The notes under the pieces were generated by a model that was not told the DNA's origin, did no database searches, and saw nothing but the letters and a program-made list of their open reading frames with translations. DNA of 64,000 nucleotides from Pseudomonas moraviensis (GTDB lineage: Bacteria > Pseudomonadota > Gammaproteobacteria > Pseudomonadales > Pseudomonadaceae). The position numbers and the translations under genes are program-made. Of this stretch, positions 46,773 to 55,840 are shown in pieces (positions within the stretch are counted from its first letter, which is position 1; every line of letters begins with the position of its first letter). Location: NCBI RefSeq assembly GCF_900105805.1, contig NZ_LT629788.1:5874501-5938500 (forward strand). Reading direction: 5' to 3'.

Positions 46773-48872
46773 TTACACATCCATAGGTCGGTTGGCGGCT
46801 TGAATCGCGGTGAGTGCGATGGTGTAGACGATGTCATCGACTTGCGCGCCGCGCGGCAAGTCGTTCACCGGTTTGCGCAGGCCTTGCAGCATCGGCCCGA
46901 GGCTGACGCAATCGGCGCTGCGTTGTACGGCTTTGTGCGTGGTGTTGCCGGTGTTGAGATCGGGGAACACGAACACCGTGGCGCGTCCGGCGACCTGACT
47001 GTTCGGCGCCAGTTGCCGGGCGACGTCGGCGTTGGCCGCAGCGTCGTATTGCAGCGGGCCGTCGATCAACAGTGAGTTTTGTTGCTCATGGGCGAGCAGG
47101 GTCGCCTCGCGGACTTTCTCGACCTCTTCACCGCGTGCCGATTCGCCGCTGGAATAACTGATCATCGCCACCCGTGGGATGATGCCGAATGCCGCTGCTG
47201 AATCCGCGCTTTGCAGGGCGATCTCCGCCAGTTCGGCAGCGCTCGGGTGCGGGTTCATCACGCAGTCGCCGTAGACCAGCACTTCTTCCGGGAAGAGCAT
47301 GAAGAACACTGAAGACACCAGCGTACAGCCCGGCGCGGTCTTGATCAGTTGCAGGGCCGGGCGGATGGTGTTGGCGGTGGTGTTGATCACCCCGGACACC
47401 AGCCCGTCGACCTCATCCAGCGCAAGCATCATGGTGCCGATCACCACGGTGTCTTCCAGTTGCTGCTCGGCCATCGGTGCGTTGAGGCTTTTGCTCTTGC
47501 GCAGAGCGACCATCGGTTCGACGTAGCGTTCGCGGATGTGGTCCGGGTCGAGAATTTCCAGACCCGGCGGCAGCACGATGCCTTGGGCGCGGGCGACCGC
47601 TTCGACGTCTTCGGGTTTGGCCAACAGCACGCAGCGGGCGATCCCGCGTTCCTGGCAGATCGCCGCCGCTTGCACGGTGAACGGCTCGCTGCCTTCAGGC
47701 AGAACGATGCGCTTGTTCGCCGCCTGCGCACGCTGGATCAATTGATAGCGGAACACCGCTGGCGACAGGCGCATTTCCCGTGGCGTGCCGCAGCGCTGGT
47801 GTAGCCAACTGGCGTCGAGGTGGCTGGCGACGAAATCGGTGATGATCTCCGCGCGCTCGCGGTCATCGATCGGGATTTCCTTGTTCAGGCCATTGAGCAG
47901 GTTGGCGGTGTCGTACGAGCCGGTGCTCACCGACAACACCGGCAAACCGGCCTGCAACGCGCCCCGGCACAGGTCCATGATGCGTGGGTCGGGCAGGGTG
48001 TCGCTGGTCAGCAGCAGGCCGGCCAGCGGCACACCGTTGATGGCTGCGAGGCTGACAGCGAGGATGATGTCGTCGCGATCACCCGGCGTCACCACCAGCA
48101 CGCCGGGCTTGAGCAGCTCGACGGTGTTGCGCATGGTTCGTGCGCAAATGATGATTTTGCTCATGCGCCGGCTTTCGTAGTCGCCGGCATTGAGCACCTG
48201 CGCGCCCATCAGGTCGGCGACGTCGCGGGTGCGCGGCGCGTTGAGTTCCGGCTGGAACGGGATGCAGCCGAGCAGGCGGAAGTCACCGCTGCGCAGCAAC
48301 GGCGAATGCTCTTTCAGACGCGTAGCGAAGGCGTCCATGCTCTCATCGGTCTTGACCTTGTTGAGGATCACGCCGAGAACTTTCGGATCTTTCGGGCCGC
48401 CGAACAATTGCGCTTGAAGCTCGACCCGACCAGAGAGCTCGGCGAGCACTTCGTTTTCCGGCGCCGAGACCAGAATCACCTCGGCATCCAGGCTCTTGGC
48501 CAGGTGCAGATTGACCCGCGCGGCGTAACTGGCGCTGCGAGTCGGCACCATGCCTTCGACCACCAGCACATCCTTGCCGACTGCCGCTTGCTGATACAGG
48601 GCGATGATTTCTTCGAGCAACTCGTCGAGCTGACCGTCACCGAGCATGCGCTCGACATGCGCCAGGCCCAACGGTTGCGGCGGTTTCAAACCGTGGGTGC
48701 GTGCCACCAGTTCGGTGGAACGCTCAGGGCCGGTGTCGCCCGGGTGCGGCTGGGCGATCGGTTTGAAGAAACCGACTTTCAGGCCGGCGCGTTCAAGCGT
48801 GCGCACCAGCCCGAGGCTGATGGAGGTCAGACCCACGCCAAAATCGGTGGGTGCGATAAAAAAAGTTTGCAT
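46773..48872 (-). CDS. pta: Phosphate acetyltransferase (long form)
   Basis: A 699-residue Pta: an N-terminal P-loop-like (BioD-related) domain to about residue 220, a DRTGG domain (about 220-340) and a C-terminal phosphotransacetylase domain (about 370-695; KIVLPEGSEP-like start, VLVYGDCVMNPHPSA, GNTTHKAVQRSA). It converts acetyl-CoA and phosphate to acetyl phosphate. Start MQTFFIAPTDFGVGLTS. The usual acetate-kinase neighbour (ackA) is not downstream; it may lie elsewhere. Confidence 0.96.
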   Translation of the reverse strand: MQTFFIAPTDFGVGLTSISLGLVRTLERAGLKVGFFKPIAQPHPGDTGPERSTELVARTHGLKPPQPLGLAHVERMLGDGQLDELLEEIIALYQQAAVGKDVLVVEGMVPTRSASYAARVNLHLAKSLDAEVILVSAPENEVLAELSGRVELQAQLFGGPKDPKVLGVILNKVKTDESMDAFATRLKEHSPLLRSGDFRLLGCIPFQPELNAPRTRDVADLMGAQVLNAGDYESRRMSKIIICARTMRNTVELLKPGVLVVTPGDRDDIILAVSLAAINGVPLAGLLLTSDTLPDPRIMDLCRGALQAGLPVLSVSTGSYDTANLLNGLNKEIPIDDRERAEIITDFVASHLDASWLHQRCGTPREMRLSPAVFRYQLIQRAQAANKRIVLPEGSEPFTVQAAAICQERGIARCVLLAKPEDVEAVARAQGIVLPPGLEILDPDHIRERYVEPMVALRKSKSLNAPMAEQQLEDTVVIGTMMLALDEVDGLVSGVINTTANTIRPALQLIKTAPGCTLVSSVFFMLFPEEVLVYGDCVMNPHPSAAELAEIALQSADSAAAFGIIPRVAMISYSSGESARGEEVEKVREATLLAHEQQNSLLIDGPLQYDAAANADVARQLAPNSQVAGRATVFVFPDLNTGNTTHKAVQRSADCVSLGPMLQGLRKPVNDLPRGAQVDDIVYTIALTAIQAANRPMDV

Positions 48873-48923
48873 GGGAATTCTCTATGCAAGGGTGTCAGCC
48901 TATGTCTGGCCGACTACCGAAAT

Positions 48924-49220
48924 TCAGTCGCCAAGGTTAGCGCTAACCGAGCCCTGTGCACACCAACCGCAGGCAAAGGGTTGACCTGTTTTTTCAATAC
49001 GTTGCGCCGGATCCAAGACCCAGGCGCGGGTTTGCCATGGCGGCTGGTGGCGCAGGTGCTGGGTGTGGCCACAGGAAAGCTCGACCACCCAGTGGCCGTC
49101 TTCGTCCTGATGGAAGCCGGTGATGGTCGAAACCCGTTTGTCCGGGTTGTGGTCGCTTTCACGCGATTGCTTCGCTAAACTTGGCCTTTCTATATTCTTA
49201 TGCAAAAGGTCTCGCCCCAT
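48924..49220 (-). CDS. DUF3565 family small Cys/His protein
   Basis: A 98-residue protein with a conserved C-terminal domain: FHQDEDGHWVVELSCGHTQH, RHQPPWQTRAWV and CGWCAQG. The CGH and CxxC motifs look like a zinc or metal site. Function unknown. The start is unsettled: the ATG at 49220 would overlap the slyD ATG on the other strand (shared CATG). No other ATG or GTG lies closer to the conserved domain. A real start nearer the domain would need a non-standard codon. Confidence 0.75.
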   Translation of the reverse strand: MGRDLLHKNIERPSLAKQSRESDHNPDKRVSTITGFHQDEDGHWVVELSCGHTQHLRHQPPWQTRAWVLDPAQRIEKTGQPFACGWCAQGSVSANLGD

Positions 49221-49704
49221 GCTGATCGCCGCCAATAAGGCTGTCTCCATCGACTATACCCTGACCAACGACGCTGGTGAGGTCATCGACAGCTCCGCCG
49301 GCGGCGCTCCGCTGGTTTACCTGCAAGGCGCAGGCAACATCATCCCGGGCCTGGAAAAAGCCCTGGAAGGCAAAGCCGTCGGTGACGAGCTGAAAGTGGC
49401 CGTTGAGCCGGAAGACGCTTACGGCGAATACGCCGCCGAGCTGGTCAGCACCCTGAGCCGCAGCATGTTCGAAGGCGTTGACGAGCTGGAAGTCGGCATG
49501 CAGTTCCACGCTTCGGCGCCGGACGGCCAGATGCAGATCGTCACCATCCGTGATCTGGACGGCGACGACGTCACCGTTGATGGCAACCACCCTCTGGCCG
49601 GTCAGCGCCTGAACTTCGAAGTGAAGATCGTTGATATCCGTGACGCCAGCCAGGAAGAAATCGCTCATGGTCACGTCCATGGCGAAGGTGGCCATCACCA
49701 CTGA
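49219..49704 (+). CDS. slyD: FKBP-type peptidyl-prolyl isomerase SlyD
   Basis: A 161-residue SlyD: FKBP catalytic part (residues 1-70 and 125-145) with the inserted IF chaperone domain between, and a short His-rich tail (HGHVHGEGGHHH) that binds nickel or zinc. SlyD assists folding and metal insertion in the cytoplasm. The tail is shorter and less Cys-rich than in E. coli. Start ATG 49219 with AAGG 9 nt before. Divergent from the DUF3565 gene. Confidence 0.96.
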   Translation: MLIAANKAVSIDYTLTNDAGEVIDSSAGGAPLVYLQGAGNIIPGLEKALEGKAVGDELKVAVEPEDAYGEYAAELVSTLSRSMFEGVDELEVGMQFHASAPDGQMQIVTIRDLDGDDVTVDGNHPLAGQRLNFEVKIVDIRDASQEEIAHGHVHGEGGHHH

Positions 49705-49733
49705 TTTTCTGCGCTAAGCTTCGAGTACTGGAG

Positions 49734-49755
49734 AGGCGCCTGTGGGCGCCTTTTT
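49734..49755 (+). terminator. Terminator after slyD
   Basis: GGCGCC-TGTG-GGCGCC stem-loop followed by five T residues. Confidence 0.85.
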
Positions 49756-49827
49756 AGTCCGCGGCTGTCCTTGGTGGCCTCGCCAAGTGGCTGTTTCGAG
49801 TAGAACACGAGAATCCTGGAGTTCGGC

Positions 49828-50310
49828 ATGAGTGCTTTTCACGACCTGAAGTTGACAGCCCTGGATGGTCAGGAGCTACCGCTGGCGCCGTTCAAGGGCC
49901 AAGTGGTGCTGGTGGTCAACGTGGCCTCCAAGTGCGGCTTGACCCCCCAGTACGCAGCACTGGAAAACCTCTATCAGCAATACAAAGGCAAAGGTTTTAC
50001 CGTGCTGGGCCTGCCGTGCAATCAGTTTGCCGGTCAGGAGCCGGGCTCTGAGAAAGAAATCCAGGAGTTCTGCAGCCTCAACTATGGCGTGACGTTTCCG
50101 TTGTCGAGCAAGCTCGAAGTCAACGGCCACGAGCGGCATCAGTTGTATCGCCTGCTGGCGGGTGAGGGCGCCGAGTTTCCCGGTGACATCACCTGGAATT
50201 TCGAGAAATTCCTGCTCGGCAAGGACGGCCGGGTGCTGGCGCGGTTTTCGCCGCGAACGGCGCCGGATGATCCGACGATCGTGCATGCGATTGAAAAAGC
50301 GCTGAGCTGA
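49828..50310 (+). CDS. Glutathione peroxidase-family thiol peroxidase
   Basis: A 160-residue GPx-fold peroxidase using cysteine instead of selenocysteine. Peroxidatic C36 is in ASKCGLTPQ; the tetrad Q70 (FAGQEPGS), W123 and N124 (TWNFEKF) is present, and C64 or C82 could be resolving. It reduces H2O2 or lipid peroxides, probably with thioredoxin. Ends 16 nt before a REP. Confidence 0.93.
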   Translation: MSAFHDLKLTALDGQELPLAPFKGQVVLVVNVASKCGLTPQYAALENLYQQYKGKGFTVLGLPCNQFAGQEPGSEKEIQEFCSLNYGVTFPLSSKLEVNGHERHQLYRLLAGEGAEFPGDITWNFEKFLLGKDGRVLARFSPRTAPDDPTIVHAIEKALS

Positions 50311-50325
50311 AAAGCAGGATCAAAG

Positions 50326-50394
50326 GATCGCAGCCTTCGGCAGCTCCTACAGGGGGACCACAAACTCTGGGTAGGAGCTGCCGAAGGCTGCGAT
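50326..50394. repeat. REP inverted repeat
   Basis: Arms GATCGCAGCCTTCGGCAGCTC and the inverse, across a short loop. Same class as 13708-13810. About 110 nt of AT-rich sequence follows before the flavin oxidoreductase. Confidence 0.9.
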
Positions 50395-50505
50395 TTTTTG
50401 CTTTTCATCCTTTTAATCCTTAATCACCAAAATCAATAATGCTGTTCAAAGGCTCCGGCTCTCCATATTATCGCCGTCATAAAGCGATCGCCATGGAGCC
50501 TCCCG

Positions 50506-51609
50506 ATGCCTGTTCAGTCCCTGTTCAAACCATTCCACCTCGGTGCCCTCGAACTGCCGACCCGCGTGGTCATGGCGCCAATGACCCGCTCGTTCTCGCC
50601 GGGCGGCGTGCCCAATTCCAAGGTCATCGAGTACTACCGTCGGCGCGCGGCGGCTGGCGTCGGTTTGATCATCACCGAAGGCACGACGGTGGGCCACATC
50701 GCTTCCAACGGCTATCCGAATGTTCCGCAATTCTTCGGTGACGCGCCGCTGGCCGGCTGGAAAAAAGTCGTCGACGCCGTACACGCCGAGGGCGGCAAGA
50801 TCGTCCCGCAACTGTGGCATGTCGGCAGCGTACGCCGCCTCGGCACCGAGCCGGACGCCAGCGTGCCGGGCTACGGCCCGTCGGAAAAACTCAAGGACGG
50901 TCAGGTCGTGGTTCACGGCATGACCAAACAGGACATCCAGGACGTGATCGCTGCGTTTGCCCAGGCTGCCAAAGATGCGCAGAGCATCGGCATGGACGGC
51001 GTGGAAATCCACGGCGCCCACGGCTATCTGGTCGATCAGTTCTTCTGGGAAGGCAGCAACCAGCGCACCGACGAATACGGTGGCAGCCTGGCCAACCGCT
51101 CGCGCTTTGCCATCGAATTGATTCAAGCCGTGCGCGCGGCCGTCGGTGAAGGCTTCCCGATCATCTTCCGCTTCTCGCAATGGAAACAGCAGGATTACAC
51201 CGCGCGTCTGGTGCAGACCCCCGAAGCGCTTGGCGAATTTCTCAAGCCGCTGTCCGACGCCGGCGTAGACATTTTCCACTGCTCGACCCGACGTTTCTGG
51301 GAACCGGAGTTCGACGGATCCGATCTGAACCTGGCCGGCTGGACGCGCAAGTTGACCGGCAAGCCGACCATCACCGTCGGCAGCGTGGGGCTGGACGGCG
51401 AGTTCCTGCAGTTCATGGTCAACACCGACAAGGTCGCGCAACCGGCCAGTCTGGAAAACCTGCTGGAGCGTCTGAACAAAGAGGAGTTCGATCTGGTGGC
51501 GGTAGGCCGTGCGCTGCTGGTCGATCCGGACTGGGCGCAGAAAGTTCGTGAAGGGCGCGAGCAGGATATCCTGCCGTTCAGCCGAGAGGCGTTGATGACC
51601 TTGGTCTAA
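50506..51609 (+). CDS. NADH:flavin oxidoreductase, Old Yellow Enzyme family
   Basis: A 367-residue FMN TIM-barrel ene-reductase. It has MAPMTRSF near residue 25, QLWHVGSV near 104, GVEIHGAHGYLVDQFF near 165 and the C-terminal FMN-phosphate region AVGRALLVDPDW near 328. Substrates are typically alpha,beta-unsaturated carbonyls or nitro compounds. GGAG precedes the ATG. No obvious operon partner. Confidence 0.92.
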   Translation: MPVQSLFKPFHLGALELPTRVVMAPMTRSFSPGGVPNSKVIEYYRRRAAAGVGLIITEGTTVGHIASNGYPNVPQFFGDAPLAGWKKVVDAVHAEGGKIVPQLWHVGSVRRLGTEPDASVPGYGPSEKLKDGQVVVHGMTKQDIQDVIAAFAQAAKDAQSIGMDGVEIHGAHGYLVDQFFWEGSNQRTDEYGGSLANRSRFAIELIQAVRAAVGEGFPIIFRFSQWKQQDYTARLVQTPEALGEFLKPLSDAGVDIFHCSTRRFWEPEFDGSDLNLAGWTRKLTGKPTITVGSVGLDGEFLQFMVNTDKVAQPASLENLLERLNKEEFDLVAVGRALLVDPDWAQKVREGREQDILPFSREALMTLV

Positions 51610-51628
51610 GCGGCGCCAGTTCGAACCA

Positions 51629-51715
51629 TTCGCGAGCAGGCTCGCTCCCACCCTTGATCGCATTTCATATGACGGAATGCGGTGCCCATGTGGGAGCGAG
51701 CCTGCTCGCGAAAGC
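51629..51715. repeat. REP/BIME inverted repeat
   Basis: Inverted copies of GCGAGCAGGCTCGCTCCCAC, between the convergent ene-reductase and glycosyltransferase genes. Confidence 0.9.
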
Positions 51716-51736
51716 TGTTTTTATGTCGACGAAAAT

Positions 51737-52912
51737 CTAAGGTTGTGTCTGCGCCCGAGGAATCGCTTGCTCCCCGATACAAGCCCCGCGCAAATACCCC
51801 TCGAACTGCTCGATAATCGCCGCCCATCCCTGGCGACTGCCATGCTGACGCGCATTCAGCCGCACGCAACGCAAGCGCTCATCCTCCTCCAGCAACCACG
51901 CCGCCGCTTCGCAAAACGCCTGCTCATCGCCGGGCATGGCTGACACGCCGTTGTAGCCGTGGCGAATATGTTGCGCCGCCGCTGCCTGGTCGTACGCCAC
52001 TACGCCAAGTCCCGAAGCCAAGGCTTCCAGCACAACGTTGCCGAAGGTTTCCGTCAGGCTGGGGAACACGAAAAGATCACCGCAAGCATAGTGCGCTGCC
52101 AGTGCTTCTCCACGCTGAGCACCGCAGAAAATCGCGTCCGGCATTTGTTTTTCCAGCAATGAACGCTGCGGGCCATCTCCGACCACGATCAGTTTCAAAC
52201 GGCGCTGTGGATAGGTTTCCCGCAGGGTGTCAAAGCAACGCTTGAGCAGTCCCAGATTCTTCTCCGGGGCGAGCCGTCCGACGTGAATCACAGCGATATC
52301 CTGCTCGGACAGTCCCCATTGCTCACGCAACGCGTTCTGCCGTTTGCTCGGATGGAACAGCTGGCTGTCCACTCCCCGCGACAACAACGCCAATCGCTCG
52401 AAGTGCCGGCGCTCCAGCTCCAGGCGTTGGCTGACGCTAGGCACCAGGGTCATTGCCGAACGATTGTGAAACCAGCGGAGGTAGTGGGTGAGCAAACGTG
52501 TCAGCAGCTCCAGACCATACTGGCTGGTGTACTGCTGAAAGTTGGTGTGGAAGCCGCTGACGACCGCAATCCCCAGGCGCCGCGCGGCGCGCAATGCCGA
52601 CAACCCGAGCGGGCCTTCGGTGGCTATATAGAGAACGTCCGGACGCTGGCGTTTCCAGCGGCGCAGCAATTTATGCATCGACGACTGGCCCCATTGCAGC
52701 CCCGGATAGCCCGGCAGCGGCCATCCGCGACACAGCAACAGCGCATCGTCTTGGCTGCGCTGCGGATCACCGGCCTGACGTGGGCGCACCAGCTCCACCC
52801 GGTGCCCGCGCGCGCGCAAGCCCTCGCACAAGCGGCCAAGGGTATTGGCCACGCCGTTGATTTCCGGTGGGAAGGTTTCGCTGATGAGGGTGATGTGTAG
52901 AGCTGTCGTCAT
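51737..52912 (-). CDS. Glycosyltransferase family 4 (probable glycolipid mannosyltransferase type)
   Basis: A 391-residue GT-B glycosyltransferase. N-terminal SETFPPEINGVANTLGRL, then HVGRLAPEKNLGLL, and the GT4 EX7E motif at ETFGNVVLE. The group resembles PimB/SQD2-like enzymes that glycosylate lipids, but donor and acceptor are not known. Start at 52912 gives the family N-terminus; an ATG at 52936 is an alternative. Followed upstream by cysZ on the same strand, 64 nt away. Confidence 0.88.
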   Translation of the reverse strand: MTTALHITLISETFPPEINGVANTLGRLCEGLRARGHRVELVRPRQAGDPQRSQDDALLLCRGWPLPGYPGLQWGQSSMHKLLRRWKRQRPDVLYIATEGPLGLSALRAARRLGIAVVSGFHTNFQQYTSQYGLELLTRLLTHYLRWFHNRSAMTLVPSVSQRLELERRHFERLALLSRGVDSQLFHPSKRQNALREQWGLSEQDIAVIHVGRLAPEKNLGLLKRCFDTLRETYPQRRLKLIVVGDGPQRSLLEKQMPDAIFCGAQRGEALAAHYACGDLFVFPSLTETFGNVVLEALASGLGVVAYDQAAAAQHIRHGYNGVSAMPGDEQAFCEAAAWLLEEDERLRCVRLNARQHGSRQGWAAIIEQFEGYLRGACIGEQAIPRAQTQP

Positions 52913-52976
52913 GACCTCAGTGTCGGCTGAGGCCATGTCGACGTTGTGACGTTCGGATGACGGATTTGTGACGCGA

Positions 52977-53729
52977 TCAGTGTTGTATCACCAGATTCTC
53001 GGCACCACGCTCGCGCACCCAGAACAACGTCGCTCCCGCCACCGCTGCCGGCATCATCAGAATGTTGACCACCGGAATCAGCAACACCAGATAGACAATC
53101 CCGCCAAAACTCATGCTCTGCCAGCGCTTCTGCCGCAGCCAGGCGAGCATCTCGTTCCAGCCCAGTTTGTGGTTGTCCGCCGGGTAGTCGATGTACTGGA
53201 TCGCCATCATCCACACACCAAACAACAACCACAGCGGCGCGGCGACGATGTTCACTCCCGGGATAAACGAGAGGATGAACAAGCCGATGGCGCGCGGCAG
53301 GAAGTAGCCGAGCTTGCGCATTTCCCGGGCCAGGGTGCGGGGGATCATTGCGATCAGCTCGCCCCAGCTGAACGCCGGGAAATCATCGGTGCCGCGCACC
53401 ACCACTTCGACTTTTTCCGCGAGAAAACCGTTGAACGGTGCGGCAATGATGTTGGCGAGCATGGTGAATGTGAAGAACACCATCAAGGCCACGAGGACCA
53501 CGAACAGCGGCCACAGAATGTAGCTGAGGAAACTCAGCCATTCAGGCAACGACGGCATCAGCGTGTCGACCCACAGGCTGAACTGGTGGCCGGCCAGATA
53601 GATCAATCCGACGAACAGCACCAGGTTGATCGCCAGCGGCAGCAACACGAACAGGCGCAAGCCCGGGCTCAAGACCAGTTTGAGGCCTTCGCGCAGGTAT
53701 TGCGGGCCGGACAGAACGGGGGCGGGCAT
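52977..53729 (-). CDS. cysZ: Sulfate transporter CysZ
   Basis: A 250-residue EI24/CysZ-domain membrane protein with about six hydrophobic segments (some possibly re-entrant) and the family core LANIIAAPFNGFLAEKVE. CysZ carries sulfate across the inner membrane for assimilation, fitting with cysD and cysNC about 8 kb away. Start at 53729 with GGAG upstream; the extension to 53810 is not used. Confidence 0.93.
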   Translation of the reverse strand: MPAPVLSGPQYLREGLKLVLSPGLRLFVLLPLAINLVLFVGLIYLAGHQFSLWVDTLMPSLPEWLSFLSYILWPLFVVLVALMVFFTFTMLANIIAAPFNGFLAEKVEVVVRGTDDFPAFSWGELIAMIPRTLAREMRKLGYFLPRAIGLFILSFIPGVNIVAAPLWLLFGVWMMAIQYIDYPADNHKLGWNEMLAWLRQKRWQSMSFGGIVYLVLLIPVVNILMMPAAVAGATLFWVRERGAENLVIQH

Positions 53730-54043
53730 AAGGTGCTCCGAAGCTAGGGAAAACGCGCCGACGTTACCGGCTTTGTCGCAGCGGCGAAAGCGTGGCAGAG
53801 CGATCGACATTCACTGTAACAAAGACGCTCATCTGGTCAGCGACTCGGCATAGAGACCACCTATGAGCTGGATTGTTAAACCGTATTTCCTTAATCTTGC
53901 CCCCCTCGATACGCTGCACCCAACTTTTTACAGGACTGTCGAGTTCAAGCCTTCCCCAAGGTGTCCACGGTCCTTTTTTATTCCGCCGGCAGTCCGGCGT
54001 CCGCGCCAGAGATCTTTCATGGCCGGCCAACAGGAGCAGATTC
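53730..54043. promoter_or_regulatory. Divergent cysZ/trxB intergenic region
   Basis: 314 nt without a credible gene. An open frame runs into trxB from 53873, but it has no family similarity. A GCCGGCAGTCCGGC hairpin lies near 53986-53999 and an AT-rich stretch (TTACAGGACTG, TTTTTTATTC) around 53930-53985 suggests the trxB promoter; I cannot place hexamers with confidence. Confidence 0.45.
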
Positions 54044-55006
54044 ATGTCTGAAGTCCGTCATTCGCGAGTGATCATTCTCGGTTCCGGCCCTGCCGGTTAC
54101 AGCGCTGCGGTCTACGCGGCCCGCGCCAACCTCAAGCCACTGCTGATCACCGGTATGCAGGCTGGCGGTCAACTGACCACCACCACCGAAGTCGACAACT
54201 GGCCGGGCGATGTGCACGGCCTGACCGGTCCGGTGCTGATGGAGCGCATGCGCGAGCACGCCGAGCGTTTTGAAACCGAGATCGTGTTCGATCACATCAA
54301 CGCCGTGGACTTTGCAGCCAAGCCGTACACCCTGACCGGCGACAGCGCCGTCTACACCTGCGACGCGCTGATCATTGCCACTGGCGCCAGCGCCCGCTAC
54401 CTGGGCCTGCCGTCGGAAGAAGCGTTCATGGGCAAAGGCGTGTCGGCCTGCGCGACCTGCGACGGTTTCTTTTATCGCAACAAACCGGTCGCCGTGGTTG
54501 GCGGTGGCAATACTGCTGTGGAAGAAGCGCTGTATCTGGCCAACATCGCCAGCACCGTGACCCTGATCCACCGTCGCGAAACCTTCCGCGCCGAGAAGAT
54601 CCTGATCGACAAGCTCAACGCCCGTGTGGCCGAAGGCAAGATCATCCTCAAGCTGAACGCCAACCTGGACGAAGTCCTCGGCGACAACATGGGCGTCACC
54701 GGTGCGCGTCTGCGTAACAACGATGGCAGCTTCGACGAGATCAAAGTCGACGGCGTGTTCATCGCCATCGGCCACACCCCGAACACCTCGCTGTTTGAAG
54801 GCCAGTTGACCCTCAAAGACGGTTACCTGGTGGTGCACGGTGGCCGTGAAGGCAACGCAACGGCCACCAGCGTCGAAGGCATCTTCGCTGCCGGTGACGT
54901 GGCTGACCACGTTTACCGTCAGGCGATCACCTCGGCCGGTGCCGGTTGCATGGCGGCGCTGGACACCGAGCGTTACCTGGACGGCCTGCAGAACGCCACG
55001 TTCTAA
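54044..55006 (+). CDS. trxB: Thioredoxin reductase
   Basis: A 320-residue low-molecular-weight TrxR, homodimeric FAD flavoprotein reducing thioredoxin with NADPH. FAD motif GSGPAGYSAA (13-22), redox pair C136-A-T-C139, NADPH motif GGGNTAVEEAL and the C-terminal FAD motif FAAGDVADHVYRQ. Start at 54044 after CAGGAG. Followed by a strong terminator. Confidence 0.97.
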   Translation: MSEVRHSRVIILGSGPAGYSAAVYAARANLKPLLITGMQAGGQLTTTTEVDNWPGDVHGLTGPVLMERMREHAERFETEIVFDHINAVDFAAKPYTLTGDSAVYTCDALIIATGASARYLGLPSEEAFMGKGVSACATCDGFFYRNKPVAVVGGGNTAVEEALYLANIASTVTLIHRRETFRAEKILIDKLNARVAEGKIILKLNANLDEVLGDNMGVTGARLRNNDGSFDEIKVDGVFIAIGHTPNTSLFEGQLTLKDGYLVVHGGREGNATATSVEGIFAAGDVADHVYRQAITSAGAGCMAALDTERYLDGLQNATF

Positions 55007-55020
55007 GACCGCAGGGCACA

Positions 55021-55051
55021 AAAAAACCGGCCAGAGACGGCCGGTTTTTTT
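55021..55051. terminator. Terminator after trxB
   Basis: AAAAAACCGGCC / GGCCGGTTTTTT stem with a short loop; works in both directions. Confidence 0.93.
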
Positions 55052-55084
55052 ACGCTCGCTATTCACCGCCACCACCTATCCAGT

Positions 55085-55171
55085 GTGGGAGCGAGCCTGC
55101 TCGCGAAAGCGGTCTATCAGTCGACATCAACGATAATGTCAGTCCGTCTTCGCGAGCAGGCTCGCTCCCAC
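55085..55171. repeat. REP/BIME inverted repeat
   Basis: Inverted copies of GTGGGAGCGAGCCTGCTCGCG between convergent trxB and the HopJ-like gene. Confidence 0.9.
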
Positions 55172-55195
55172 AGGGGGTATGGGTGGCTGTTGGGA

Positions 55196-55534
55196 TCAGC
55201 GGCGGGTCAGGGGTGGCGCGGTGAATTTCACCCCGGCCAGGCCGTGCTTGATCAGCGCGCGGATGTTGCCGTGATCGCTGCCCTCAGGCGTCGCCAGCAC
55301 CGAACGGTAATGCTCGCCGAACGCCAGCAACGCTTCTTCATCGCTCAAGCCTTCCAGCAGGGCCAGACCCAGCGTCTTGCACGAACCTTCGTTTTGCCCG
55401 GCAGCGTTTTCCACGCCGCCATTGTTGAACGCTTGAGGCTGGTAGTCGTAACCGGCGGCAATGAATGCAAGGGTGTCGGCAAAAGCGTGTTCGCCGCTCT
55501 TGAGGCTGGCGCGCAGGGTGGTCAGATCAGTCAT
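55196..55534 (-). CDS. HopJ-family protein
   Basis: A 112-residue protein of the HopJ type III effector family (LRASLKSGEHAFADTLAFIAAGYDYQP; AFGEHYRSVLATPEGSDHGNIRALIKHGL). Despite the name, HopJ proteins are widespread in bacteria without type III secretion and are probably housekeeping. No catalytic motif is visible. Start at 55534; it overlaps the upstream DUF1244 gene by 8 nt. Confidence 0.88.
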   Translation of the reverse strand: MTDLTTLRASLKSGEHAFADTLAFIAAGYDYQPQAFNNGGVENAAGQNEGSCKTLGLALLEGLSDEEALLAFGEHYRSVLATPEGSDHGNIRALIKHGLAGVKFTAPPLTRR

Positions 55535-55823
55535 TGGGTTTTCCTTTGGCGAACGCCGCTTGCTGTTCGGCGCTGGCTTCTTGCTGGTATTGGGCCTTCC
55601 ACTCGGCGTAGGGCATGCCGTACACCACTTCGCGGGCGTCATCGAGGCTGACCTCGATCTGACGTTGGTCGGCTTCAGCCTTGTACCACTTGGACAGGCA
55701 GTTGCGGCAGAACCCGGCGAGGTTCATCAGGTCGATGTTCTGCACGTCCTTGCGGCTGTCGAGGTGAGCGACCAGTCGGCGGAAGGCGGCGGCTTCGAGT
55801 TCCAGGCGTTGTTGATCAGTCAT
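55527..55823 (-). CDS. DUF1244 family protein
   Basis: A 98-residue helical protein of the DUF1244 family, with the conserved segment NIDLMNLAGFCRNCLSKWY, whose CxxC suggests metal or redox binding. The tail is Gln/Ala-rich. It overlaps the HopJ-like gene, and this pairing is common in proteobacteria (from memory); a joint function is possible but unknown. Confidence 0.88.
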   Translation of the reverse strand: MTDQQRLELEAAAFRRLVAHLDSRKDVQNIDLMNLAGFCRNCLSKWYKAEADQRQIEVSLDDAREVVYGMPYAEWKAQYQQEASAEQQAAFAKGKPND

Positions 55824-55840
55824 GGGAGTCTCTGCGAGAC

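Noticed and set aside
53873..54043. 57-residue N-terminal extension of trxB
   Set aside because: Thioredoxin reductases begin at the flavin-binding strand; CAGGAG precedes the ATG at 54044.
55196..55534. HopJ gene as evidence for type III secretion
   Set aside because: HopJ-family proteins are widespread in non-pathogens, and there is no hrp box, chaperone or secretion gene nearby.
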